A DNA stretch of 64,000 nt from JAOZHU01 sp964506435 (GCA_964506435.1 CAZDLK010000003.1:25436-89435), one strand, 5' to 3'; numbered from the stretch's first letter, positions 34,994 to 42,535 are shown. The notes: generated by a model not told the origin, from the letters alone. Translations and numbers: made by a program.

Positions 34994-36190
34994 CTACTTT
35001 TTGTACGGGTCCACTACAAAAAAGTAATTGAGGACACCTGCAGCAATTCCGAAAGCTCCAAGCACGGGGCCTAAAACTAAATAACCGAAGTTATCAAGCA
35101 CTGAACCGCTTAGAGCAAGTCCAAGAGCCGAGCCTAAAGAGCCACACGCGTTTATCAGCGACATCATAGTGCCGCGAGCTTTCGGTACTTGTTCAAGGCA
35201 CAAGCTCGTCCATGCGACGCCTCCCACTCCGCGAAGGAATATACTCAGGATATCAAGGGGCCAAGCAATCCACATAAAGGGCATAAAAACAAATATTGAT
35301 ATTAACACGCTTGCAGAGACGAGAGAAAGTATTGTTAAGCGTTTTCGCCCAACACGGTTAACAAGTCGACCACCAATGATGCTGCCCAAAACTGCGACCG
35401 AAGTATTCACAACAACTATTATACTTGCGTATTCCAGCGGCACAGAAAAGTGTTCTCTATAAAATGTAATAGCATAAACACCCCAAGTGAACGAAAAAAA
35501 ATAAAACACTACACAGACTAAAGAGGCAACAGCGGACTTGTTAAGAAAAACCGATTTAAGGCTACTCAGATAAGCTTTCTTTCCAATTGCCACTTTCTGT
35601 TTAATCGGGGCAGATGGAATGTTTGTGTACGCCAAGATTAAGCCTATAACGGAAACTGGCAGGAAGAACAAAAATAGAACGGAACGCCAGCCTGCAGCAC
35701 CAGCAATAAGGCTGCTCAACGGGCCGCCTATGATATGAGTCAGAGATGCAGCTGCCTGCGTCCAGCCTATTACCTTTGATCTTTTTTCCAAAGGTAGAAA
35801 TCTTCCAATTAACGCATAGGCCATAGACATAGCTATTATGGATCCCACGCCGTCTAAGGGATAGAAGATTTGCATGCACGTGAAACTTGGAGACAAGAAA
35901 CAACCCAGAATGCCTATTGTTATTATCGCGGCGCCTGCCAGCAGCAGCGACTTGTGGTTGAACCTAACGCTCAGGACACTCATCAACAACCCAACAATCA
36001 TGGAGGCTATTGAAGAAATCATGGCAATTTGACTAGCTACGCCCACGCTGACCCCGAAGGTTAATGCAATATCTAATAGGAAAAGTGAGCTAAACATGTT
36101 TAGATTCTGCTCTGCGTAACTCGTTAAAGCCAGCGCTGGAACAAAGAGTCTTCTAGGCGTCTTTTGTTCAACTGAAGTCTCATGGCTCAT
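34994..36190 (-). CDS. MFS transporter (398 aa)
   Basis: Twelve predicted membrane segments. The loop between segments 2 and 3 is SVRFNHKSLLLAG and that between 8 and 9 GGRLVNRVGRKRLTILS, the duplicated MFS motif A. LPLEKRSKVIGWTQAAASLTHIIGGPLSSLIAG covers motif C. The fold is that of the drug/metabolite exporters (DHA1-like). It is upstream of the binding-protein gene on the same strand but separated by the operator region, so it is probably a separate unit. It may export a metallophore or a drug; substrate unknown. Confidence 0.88.
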   Translation of the reverse strand: MSHETSVEQKTPRRLFVPALALTSYAEQNLNMFSSLFLLDIALTFGVSVGVASQIAMISSIASMIVGLLMSVLSVRFNHKSLLLAGAAIITIGILGCFLSPSFTCMQIFYPLDGVGSIIAMSMAYALIGRFLPLEKRSKVIGWTQAAASLTHIIGGPLSSLIAGAAGWRSVLFLFFLPVSVIGLILAYTNIPSAPIKQKVAIGKKAYLSSLKSVFLNKSAVASLVCVVFYFFSFTWGVYAITFYREHFSVPLEYASIIVVVNTSVAVLGSIIGGRLVNRVGRKRLTILSLVSASVLISIFVFMPFMWIAWPLDILSIFLRGVGGVAWTSLCLEQVPKARGTMMSLINACGSLGSALGLALSGSVLDNFGYLVLGPVLGAFGIAAGVLNYFFVVDPYKK

Positions 36191-36368
36191 GCTTAAGCAT
36201 CTAGAAACTGTTTAGCGATTTTAAATTTTTCCGAGCGCGCGTTAATAGAACAAGGCTTCGAATACGTCACCGACTTTGAGATCGTGAGAATCTTCGAAAA
36301 AACCAAGCTGTAAGACGCAAAAACTCAAAATCACTCTGCGGACAACCTGCGGGTAGTTTTCAACATTG

Positions 36369-36487
36369 TGGTGCCGGGGGTGGGGTTCGAACCCACGAAG
36401 GCCTGCGCCAGAGGATCTTAAGTCCTCCCCCTTGTCTTAGGCTACTGGATCTGGCCGCCTATTTAGACCTGGCTCGGGTACCCCGGC
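36369..36487 (-). tRNA. tRNA-Leu(UAA), CCA encoded, with an insertion of about 30 nt in the D-arm
   Basis: Acceptor strands GCCGGGG and CCCCGGC pair fully, followed by A and an encoded CCA. The T-arm is GTGGG-TTCGAAC-CCCAC, the anticodon arm GAGGA-CTTAAGA-TCCTC (anticodon UAA), and the long variable arm is that of a class II tRNA. Between GGTC of the D-loop and AAGGGGG lies an extra segment whose ends, TAGGC and GCCTA, can pair, flanked by GTCT and AGAC. I read it as a non-canonical intron. A full bulge-helix-bulge motif with 3-nt bulges on both sides was not found by eye. Confidence 0.85.
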
Positions 36488-36518
36488 ACCAGCGCACTAC
36501 ACTTCACGGTTCAGCACG

Positions 36519-36524
36519 TTTAAG
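36519..36524 (-). promoter_or_regulatory. TATA box of tRNA-Leu
   Basis: On the minus strand AAAAACTTAAACG lies about 32-37 nt upstream of the tRNA 5' end, with an A-rich B-recognition-like stretch before it. Confidence 0.45.
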
Positions 36525-36619
36525 TTTTTTGCATGCTTGAGGGCGAAAAAGCAAGGTGGGTATGGAAAATGAGAAATAATGCTTCTGTGTAAAAGAGGGT
36601 GCTTAATGAGGAATGTTGA

Positions 36620-37051
36620 GTGGATGAAGTCTTAGAGTTGCTGGATAAGACTGCGAAGAGGATTCAGCAGGTTTTTGAGGAAAATAAGGAAACAGCGGCA
36701 AAGCAAATTGTGGCTTATGAGCAGATATTGCTTTCGAAGGAAGCGTCTGAAGCTCAGAAGGTCAGGGCTTTGGTTGGGAAATCGTTTGAGTTGGATCGTT
36801 TGGAGAGGCTGTCTTCTCAGTTGAGTTTGCTTTATACGCTGCAGATTTTTGCTTTTAAGGTTAAAGTGTTGGAGATTGAGGTGGGCAACATTGATGAGCA
36901 GTTGGCGCGGTCGGGAATTTTGGAAAAGAATTTGGAGATAGAGGGTATAAAGAAGAACATTGATGCGTTGAAGATTCTTGTTGATGCTCAGTATGAGTCG
37001 TTGAAGGAAATCAGGGAGAAGCAAAACCAAGACTTACGCTACATATTCTGA
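36620..37051 (+). CDS. Small coiled-coil protein, unknown (143 aa)
   Basis: Not recognised. It has no signal peptide or membrane segment and is almost wholly helical, with heptad-like patterns in two stretches (about 1-75 and 85-140) rich in Glu, Lys and Leu. The short hydrophobic piece LSLLYTLQIFAFKV joins them. The GTG start at 36620 (GTGGATGAAG) lies 132 nt from the tRNA-Leu 5' end, on the other strand. G/T-rich codon use matches the following antiporter gene. It may be a structural or DNA-associated coiled coil. Confidence 0.65.
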   Translation: MDEVLELLDKTAKRIQQVFEENKETAAKQIVAYEQILLSKEASEAQKVRALVGKSFELDRLERLSSQLSLLYTLQIFAFKVKVLEIEVGNIDEQLARSGILEKNLEIEGIKKNIDALKILVDAQYESLKEIREKQNQDLRYIF

Positions 37052-37085
37052 TTTTCTCGAAGTATGTCCGTATAAAGCGGCGGTT

Positions 37086-37340
37086 TTAGGTTGTGCACTG
37101 TTGCTTTTTTTCCTTTGCTTGGCATTCGTCGCAAAGGTCAGAATTTGGTCGCCTGCCCCGTTTCACATCGATGTATCGGGGGTATTGTGAGCAGTTTTTG
37201 CACCAGTGCCATCTGTCAGGTGGGGGTCCCTTAACATATTCTACAATGGTTTCTTTAATGCACTCCACCACAGTTTTCACCCTCTCGCGAGGAGTATTAT
37301 GTTCGAACTGATATTTTTCATTTTCCTCTGCTATGGACAT
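37086..37340 (-). CDS. Small zinc-ribbon protein (84 aa)
   Basis: Two Cys pairs, WCKNC (near residue 47) and LCDEC (near residue 69), form a probable zinc ribbon with a basic connector (VKRGRRPNSD). The N-terminal 40 residues form a charged helix. It has no catalytic motif. Such short archaeal zinc ribbons often bind nucleic acid or protein partners. It converges on the coiled-coil gene with 34 nt between them. Confidence 0.65.
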   Translation of the reverse strand: MSIAEENEKYQFEHNTPRERVKTVVECIKETIVEYVKGPPPDRWHWCKNCSQYPRYIDVKRGRRPNSDLCDECQAKEKKQQCTT

Positions 37341-37538
37341 TTAAAATTAATTATGATGCGGATGTGTCGTTAATTCTCAATTTCACAAGTAATTAAAGGA
37401 GTTTAGTGTTATTTGAACATGGAGCTGAAAGGTCTAAGTACTTGGTGGGTCTTTCATCATTTATAACCAGCGTCGCTAGATATCCTGATATAGGGGTTGT
37501 AATCACGCGTTCTATGAATTAAGGGAGTAGTTTCAGTA

Positions 37539-38516
37539 GTGTTTGAGCAGTTTGGGATAATTGGGAACATTGTTATTCTGATTGTCTCATTGATTATTTT
37601 GATCAAGGCGAGCGGTTGGGCAATCACTAATTCAGTTAATTTGGCAAGCGTAACTGGCTTGGGGAAGACAAAAATTGGGTTTTTACTTGTTGCTTTTTCA
37701 ACTTCTCTTCCGGAACTTTTTGTGGCGGTTTTTGCTATTGGGGATCCACAGGCGATTGGGATTTCAGTGGGTAATGTTTTAGGTTCAAATGTGGTGAATA
37801 TATGTTTGATATTGGGGGTGAGTTTCATTGTTTTGGCGACTAAGTATCCTAAAAGTGCGGGGTTTTTCACTAAAATGGCTAATGATGAGGTTGGGAATTT
37901 GAATTTTGGTGTTTTGATTTCATCGTTGGTTCCTTTGATTTTGTTTTTTGTTGGTTATTCAAGTCAGATTATCGGAGTTTTTCTTGTTGCTCTTTTTGTG
38001 TATAATACTTATGCGCTTGCTAAGAAGAAAGGAACTGTGGAGGAGATTTCTGATGAGGCGGAAAAGCGTTCGCTGGCTACATATGCTGTTAAATCGGTTT
38101 TGGGGATAAGTGGGGTTATTGCGTGTGCTTATCTTATTGTGGATTCGGCGTCTTTTTTGGCGTTGAGTTCGGGTGTTCCTCCGGTGATTGTTGGGGGTAC
38201 GATAGTGGCTTTTGGGACTAGTGCTCCGGAACTGGCAACGAGTATAAGTGCCGTTAGGAAAGGGTACGTTGAGCTTGCGCTTGGAAATGTTATAGGTAGT
38301 AATTTTTTGAATATTACGTTGATTTTGGGGTTGTCTTTCTTGTTGTCGCCGATTAACGTGAATCTTTCGGCTTTCTCTGCTTTGGTGTTCTTTGCGTTGT
38401 TGTCTAGTATTTTGTTGAGTTACATATTGCAGAATGCGAAGGTGCGTAAGCGTGAAGGAATAGTTTTGCTTGCTATTTACTTAGTATTTTTGGTGACGAG
38501 TTTCATTAGTGGCTGA
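37539..38516 (+). CDS. Calcium/sodium antiporter, YrbG/CaCA family (325 aa)
   Basis: Two homologous halves, each with the alpha-repeat signature: AFSTSLPELFVAVFA with GNVLGSNVVNI, and AFGTSAPELATSISA with GNVIGSNFLNI. The two Glu in the PEL motifs and the Asn/Ser in GSN form the ion site. About ten membrane segments and a short loop with an acidic stretch. It exchanges cytosolic Ca2+ (or a similar cation) for Na+ or H+. The GTG start has GGGAG upstream. It is monocistronic. The coding strand is unusually rich in G and T. Confidence 0.92.
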   Translation: MFEQFGIIGNIVILIVSLIILIKASGWAITNSVNLASVTGLGKTKIGFLLVAFSTSLPELFVAVFAIGDPQAIGISVGNVLGSNVVNICLILGVSFIVLATKYPKSAGFFTKMANDEVGNLNFGVLISSLVPLILFFVGYSSQIIGVFLVALFVYNTYALAKKKGTVEEISDEAEKRSLATYAVKSVLGISGVIACAYLIVDSASFLALSSGVPPVIVGGTIVAFGTSAPELATSISAVRKGYVELALGNVIGSNFLNITLILGLSFLLSPINVNLSAFSALVFFALLSSILLSYILQNAKVRKREGIVLLAIYLVFLVTSFISG

Positions 38517-38760
38517 GGTTTTTGGGGAAGGTTCGTTTGTGATTTTTGCGTTTCTGATTGGTCTTTGGCTTCGCAAACAGTCAATGGGAGTCTGCGGCAA
38601 TTATGAAATCAGGTGGCAGGTTTCTATGCAAAGGGTTTTATTCTTAAAGGATAAATTTGATGAAGATATGAAAACTACATTAACGCTTGCGGCAGTATTA
38701 TTCTTGAACTGTGTTTCAGATGTTGAGGCGTTTGATGGTTACCCTTGAGGAGAATGGAAC

Positions 38761-38880
38761 ATGACGGAAAGCCAAGAGGAATACACGTGTTTCGATTGTC
38801 CAGAGTTTAATAGTCTTAGAGGTTGTTGCAGGAGAGCAAATGAAAATAAGCCTTGTGTGAAATACAAGCCGCAAGTTTGA
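38761..38880 (+). CDS. Small cysteine-rich protein (39 aa)
   Basis: A short frame with a strong GAGGAG 8 nt before the ATG. It contains CFDC, a CC pair and one more Cys, plus EYT, EFNSLRGC and PCVKYKP. The five Cys and high charge suggest a small metal-binding or redox peptide. It ends 116 nt before tRNA-Arg. Family unknown to me. The ribosome-binding site and Cys spacing are the only evidence that it is real. Confidence 0.55.
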   Translation: MTESQEEYTCFDCPEFNSLRGCCRRANENKPCVKYKPQV

Positions 38881-38996
38881 GTGGTAATTATTTATAGCTG
38901 CTTGGAAATGGTTGGGAGAGTGTTCAGGGTTTTTGGGTGAGTTAAACGTTAGGGTTATAACATTGAATGGTCTTAGTGAGTTGCTGGACGGGAGTT

Positions 38997-39103
38997 GGGC
39001 GAGTAAAGAGGGTTTAACATGACTCTTTCTCGATGCTCAGTACGGATAGAGCACCAGCCTCCTAAGTTGGGGGTCGAGGGTTCAAATCCCTCCCCGCCCG
39101 CCA
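38997..39103 (+). tRNA. tRNA-Arg(CCU), CCA encoded, with an insertion of about 30 nt before the D-stem
   Basis: Acceptor strands GGGCGAG and CCCGCCC pair except for one A-C, then G and an encoded CCA. The D-arm is GCTC-AGTACGGATA-GAGC, the anticodon arm CCAGC-CTCCTAA-GTTGG (anticodon CCU), and the T-arm GAGGG-TTCAAAT-CCCTC. Between position 9 and the D-stem there is an extra segment of about 29 nt that folds as AAAGAG/CTCTTT, with CGAG/CTCG below it. I take it as a non-canonical intron. The alternative is that the 5' acceptor match is fortuitous. Confidence 0.75.
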
Positions 39104-39214
39104 TTTTCTGTTGTAAATTGAGACGTTACGGGTGCACTGTGCACATTTAAAGTGCCGTAAAGTGCTGCATGCGCTTTTGTGCCGTTTGGCTTTGCACGTT
39201 TTCATCTGGAACTC

Positions 39215-39234
39215 GCGAGGCAGAGCGCGGGCGA
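39215..39234. repeat. GC-rich direct repeat, left copy
   Basis: 20 nt beginning GCGAGGC, 17 of 20 identical to 40282-40301. It is markedly GC-rich compared with its surroundings and lies just outside the stop of the 298-aa gene. Confidence 0.5.
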
Positions 39235-39249
39235 CGCTGAGCCTTAACT

Positions 39250-40146
39250 TTAGTTGGGCGGCGGAGGCGGAATTGATTCTGTCTCCCAGAGAGCAATGAA
39301 TGATTCGACCCATTTTTGAGTTATGAATCCGTTTTGTTCATTAGCTATAGTGTCGTTTCTTATGTGGTGACTAATTTTTTTTATTATTTCGAGCATAATG
39401 TCGATTTTTCCGAGTTTGTTTTTGTTGAATACGGTCTCCGCTAGGTTGGGCATGAATTGGAGTATGGCGTATGTTTTTTTGTTATAAGGTGTGATTTGGA
39501 TGAGAGTGTTAGTGTCATCCCTGTTGTCGTTTATGTTGAACTTTATGTAGCTTGAACTTAGCCCACCTGTGGATTTCGTGGTTTCAACAGGTATCGTTTG
39601 AACGTAGTTCATTAGGGAAGCATCACTGTTTAATCGTTCGACAAGGGGATTTTTATCGAAGTTTCTCCGAGTTTTATAGTCAGAATTCGGGTTCATAATG
39701 AACGTATCCCCTCTATGCTTAGCAACCTCGTTGCCTTGCTTCATTAAATCAGAGATTTTGGTAGCACCTTGGGAAAATCGGGAGGCTACCATTTCGGGAA
39801 GCAGGGGCAAAAACACTCTAGAGCTACTCCTGAAACCTGTTTGGATTGTTTTTGTAATAATTGATGTTGAAATTGAGCTTTCTATGGCTGTTCCGAGTGT
39901 GATGGCTCTTGGTAATGGCACGATTTTTGACCCAAGTGTTGCTCCTGCGCTTTTAAAGTCAAATGCAGTAATGGGAAAATAACCTATGATGAGGTCTTTT
40001 CCTATGGGGAAAATGGCTTTATAAATGAATTGAGTTTTGGGAAGTAAGGTGAGTTCTATTTTGGTTTGTAATGCATTTTGTATTTCGGTTTCATAAAATT
40101 GTTTTATTTTTTCAACGTTTTCTTGGAATTTTGGGTCTATACTCAT
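39250..40146 (-). CDS. Hypothetical protein (298 aa)
   Basis: Not recognised. There is no signal peptide. One moderately hydrophobic Ser/Thr-rich stretch (about 90-130) could be membrane-associated. N- and C-terminal helices are predicted, with KKISHHIRNDTIANEQNG near residue 255. The C-terminus ends in a run of prolines (PPPPPN). There is no nuclease or integrase signature. It lies between two GC-rich direct repeats and inside the interval bounded by tRNA-Arg and its decayed copy, so it may be cargo of an old mobile element. AT-rich, G/T-poor coding strand. Confidence 0.65.
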   Translation of the reverse strand: MSIDPKFQENVEKIKQFYETEIQNALQTKIELTLLPKTQFIYKAIFPIGKDLIIGYFPITAFDFKSAGATLGSKIVPLPRAITLGTAIESSISTSIITKTIQTGFRSSSRVFLPLLPEMVASRFSQGATKISDLMKQGNEVAKHRGDTFIMNPNSDYKTRRNFDKNPLVERLNSDASLMNYVQTIPVETTKSTGGLSSSYIKFNINDNRDDTNTLIQITPYNKKTYAILQFMPNLAETVFNKNKLGKIDIMLEIIKKISHHIRNDTIANEQNGFITQKWVESFIALWETESIPPPPPN

Positions 40147-40226
40147 GTATCATCATCTCTGATGATGCTAGTTTGACCGCCCGTTATGTCAAGTGCTACT
40201 ATTTAATACTTGCCATACCTTGAAGG

Positions 40227-40517
40227 CTATACTTGAACGTGTGCAATTTCTCCCTTTAAGAAAACCACAAGTGGTACGAGAGCGAGGCGGAGCGCAAGCG
40301 AGAGCGCAGCGCGCATAACAGCGCCTTTTAAATATCTTTTATGCACGTTGTAATAAAAAGAGGGATTTGTTTTGGTTTTTTGGAATAGCATTGTTCCGTC
40401 TGGTGTTGTTAGTTGGTATGTGAAGTCGTTTGTTAGGAGTTGTTTGGCTTGTTCTTTGTCTGTTGTTCCTTCTACTATCAAATTCGCCACTTGTTCCCGC
40501 GAGAGCAACAACTTCAT
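40227..40517 (-). CDS. Hypothetical protein, C-terminus running into a GC-rich repeat (96 aa)
   Basis: The first 65 residues (KLLLSREQVANLIVEGTTD, FTYQLTTPDGT, FYYNVHKRYLK) look like a real small domain. The last 30 residues (RAALSLALRLALVPL) come from the GC-rich repeat at 40282-40301 and are probably an altered end. ATG start at 40517. No known motif. It may be a truncated gene. Confidence 0.5.
   Translation of the reverse strand: MKLLLSREQVANLIVEGTTDKEQAKQLLTNDFTYQLTTPDGTMLFQKTKTNPSFYYNVHKRYLKGAVMRAALSLALRLALVPLVVFLKGEIAHVQV
40282..40301. repeat. GC-rich direct repeat, right copy
   Basis: Partner of 39215-39234 in the same orientation; here the GC-rich run continues to about 40315 with GAGCGCAGCGCGC. 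It lies within the 3' end of the 96-aa frame. Confidence 0.5.
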
Positions 40518-40605
40518 AAGTTAGGTATTAAGGGTTCAAACTTTCCCCAGTCGCCGTTAAAATTAAAAAGAAAACACTTCTTATTCCTGAAAGTGACGAA
40601 GTGCT

Positions 40606-41253
40606 ATGACCGACTGGACTAAGAAAGAATTGGAAACGAAACTTGCAAACATAACAGTCGCAGTCACCATTCCCGTTAATGTCCACATAGAAAGCAAAGA
40701 GAAAATTCTGGACCTAAAAGAAGTACGAAGTATCCTTGAAGAGGCGAAAGTCATCGCTGTAAGCAACTGTTCCTGCAGAGAAAAAGTCCACCGTTGCAAC
40801 GCGCCACTTGACGTTTGTTTCAGCGTAAACGAACGAGCACAAAAATTCATAGATAAAAAATTGGCGATAAAAGTCACCTTGAAAGAAGCCCTTGACGCGC
40901 TTAGACGTTCTCACGAAGCAGGATTAGTCCACGTGGCTCTCACGTTAAAGGGAAAAGAGAAACCAGATATCATATGCAGCTGTTGCTCATGCTGTTGCCA
41001 TTCACTGGGCGCACTCATAAGATTCGGAATGTCAGACGCCGTTGTGGCAAGCAAGTACGTAGCCAAGTACAACCCAGCAACTTGCATAAACTGCGGAAAA
41101 TGCGTCGCAAGATGCCAATTCAAAGCCCGCTGGATAGATAACGGCAAAGTAAAATTCGACGAAACACGATGCTTCGGCTGCGGAGTCTGCGTAAGCACAT
41201 GCCCAACCAACTCGATTTCTCTAATCACACGAACAAAAAAACGTAACAAATAG
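40606..41253 (+). CDS. Cysteine-rich double-cluster ferredoxin protein (215 aa)
   Basis: The C-terminal part has two complete 4Fe-4S motifs: CINCGKCVARC (near residue 164) and CFGCGVCVSTCP (near 195). Upstream are two more Cys groups: NCSCREKVHRC with DVCF (about 54-72), and CSCCSCCCH (about 127-135). Eighteen Cys in all are in the motifs. It is soluble and cytosolic, an electron-transfer or small redox subunit; the partner is not in the window. The TAG stop runs directly into the decayed tRNA-Arg D-arm. A TATA-like AAAATTAAAAAG lies about 40 nt before the ATG. Confidence 0.85.
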   Translation: MTDWTKKELETKLANITVAVTIPVNVHIESKEKILDLKEVRSILEEAKVIAVSNCSCREKVHRCNAPLDVCFSVNERAQKFIDKKLAIKVTLKEALDALRRSHEAGLVHVALTLKGKEKPDIICSCCSCCCHSLGALIRFGMSDAVVASKYVAKYNPATCINCGKCVARCQFKARWIDNGKVKFDETRCFGCGVCVSTCPTNSISLITRTKKRNK

Positions 41254-41319
41254 CTCAATACAGATAGAGCATCACCCTCCTAAGTTGAAAGTCAAGAGTT
41301 CAAACTCTCACCTAGCCCA
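41251..41319 (+). pseudogene. Decayed tRNA-Arg(CCU) copy lacking its 5' end
   Basis: It matches tRNA-Arg at 38997-39103 from just before the D-stem to the CCA. The D-arm GCTC/GAGC and the loop CTCCTAA are kept. The T-loop is one base short or mispaired, the anticodon stem has a mismatch, the acceptor 3' strand is altered and no 5' acceptor exists. It overlaps the stop codon of the ferredoxin gene. The 244-nt gap after it shows no gene. Confidence 0.7.
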
Positions 41320-41564
41320 CTTTTGAAGTGACAAACTAGCTTGCAGCGTCTGGAGCCTTGCCAGTGTTTTCATGCACGACAAAACCTACGTTTTTCCACA
41401 GACAAACTAATATAGTGTGCCACGTATTCTTTATGCATAAGGTCAGATTCGTTAGAGAAAAAGTCAGATTCAGTGCGCTTAACGCGTTTTTTGCTTTCTC
41501 TCTGGATTGCTCTGATGTGTAAAACTTCAGTGTGACCCAAACGTGACCAAAGAGATGTTGAGAA

Positions 41565-41870
41565 TTGGGTAGAAGAAAAGTCAAAAATGAAGAAAATCTT
41601 GAGCACATGTTGCTGCCGACTGAAAACGACGTCTTAGGCACGGCAATTAAAATGCTTGGGTTCGACAGAATCTTGGTGAAATGCCAAGACGGCAAGGAGC
41701 GACTGTGCAGGGTTCGAGGCAAATTAAAGAGGCGCGTGTGGATCAGGGAAGGCGACATAGTTTTGGTTTCTCCTTGGGATTTCCAAAGCGACAAACGGGG
41801 AGACATTTTCTGGCGGTACAGAAAAAACCAAGCGGGGTGGCTTAGGGAAAAAGGTTACCTTATAACGTAA
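41565..41870 (+). CDS. eif1a: Translation initiation factor aIF1A (101 aa)
   Basis: Archaeal eIF1A homologue. It is a single OB-fold S1-like domain with GTAIKMLGFDRILVKCQDG, ERLCRVRGKLKRRVWIREGDIVLVSPWDFQ and KGDIFWRY-type motifs, a basic N-terminal tail (GRRKVKNEEN) and a short acidic-to-basic C-terminus. It binds the A site of the 30S subunit and promotes start-codon scanning and subunit joining. The TTG start is preceded by GAGA-like sequence. The length is normal for the archaeal family. The OB-fold gene downstream is on the same strand. Confidence 0.95.
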   Translation: MGRRKVKNEENLEHMLLPTENDVLGTAIKMLGFDRILVKCQDGKERLCRVRGKLKRRVWIREGDIVLVSPWDFQSDKRGDIFWRYRKNQAGWLREKGYLIT

Positions 41871-41959
41871 ACTCTAAGGGGGAGTAAAATTTAAAACGTA
41901 AAAAGTCATCGGGTGAGTATCTAGCATTTATTTCTGTAAAGTACGAACTCAGCCCCGAC

Positions 41960-42535
41960 ATGCTCCTTGACGCTTTGCTGACCGCTGCAGAAAACGGTGA
42001 ATCCAAATGCGGCGACCTTTCAATTGAATGCCGCGGTAAAAACAAAGACCAAACAATCTTTCTGATTATGGACGGCGCCGTAGTTGTTGCACAGTTTTCC
42101 GTGTCAAAAAATTTTCTGCTGCAACAGGGCAACCCGATTAGGACGTTTATGGAAACCAACATTGTCCGCCGATACGTAAACAGGGAAACTAAACCTGTGA
42201 AGCCAGAAAGCGCTATCCAAGATTTGCGGGCAGGAATGAACAACGTTAGAGTTGCAGCCAAAGTTTTGGAAGTTACAAAACCGAGACTTGTTGTTACACG
42301 ATACGGAAACAACGCCCGTTTAGCCGAAGCAGTACTTGCAGACGCAACTGGAAAAATCAAACTTTGCTTATGGAACGACCAAATTGACGCTGTTTCACCC
42401 GGAGCCACTGTTCAAATCGAGAATGCAAGAGTGTCTATGTTCAGCGGCGAAAAACAACTAAACCTTGGCAAAAAAGGAATGCTTAGCAACATCGAAAACC
42501 TTGAAAGCCAGCCAGATGTTGACGGATTCACCTGA
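41960..42535 (+). CDS. OB-fold nucleic-acid-binding protein, SSB/RPA-like (191 aa)
   Basis: The C-terminal half (about 88-170) has the OB-fold of the RPA/SSB kind: NNVRVAAKVLEVTKPRLV, ARLAEAVLADATGKIKLCLWNDQ and VQIENARVSMFSGEKQLNLG. The N-terminal part (1-75) is another small beta domain with GDLSIECRGKNKD. Such archaeal proteins bind single-stranded DNA or RNA. The start is uncertain: codons are open upstream of the ATG at 41960 without a better start, and no clear ribosome-binding site is seen. It lies 89 nt after aIF1A. Confidence 0.8.
   Translation: MLLDALLTAAENGESKCGDLSIECRGKNKDQTIFLIMDGAVVVAQFSVSKNFLLQQGNPIRTFMETNIVRRYVNRETKPVKPESAIQDLRAGMNNVRVAAKVLEVTKPRLVVTRYGNNARLAEAVLADATGKIKLCLWNDQIDAVSPGATVQIENARVSMFSGEKQLNLGKKGMLSNIENLESQPDVDGFT

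Noticed and set aside
38509..38748. Plus-strand frame of 79 residues overlapping the end of the antiporter gene
   Set aside because: Mixed composition, no ribosome-binding site and no recognisable features; only the short Cys-rich frame after it looks real.
39062..39313. Minus-strand frame of 83 residues ending in a DLNPRPPT-like sequence
   Set aside because: It runs antisense through the T-arm of tRNA-Arg; this ending is a well-known false translation of tRNA genes.
40206..40320. Possible CRISPR-like or REP-like array in the GC-rich stretch
   Set aside because: Only irregular GAGCG/GCGAG units occur, without regular repeats and spacers.
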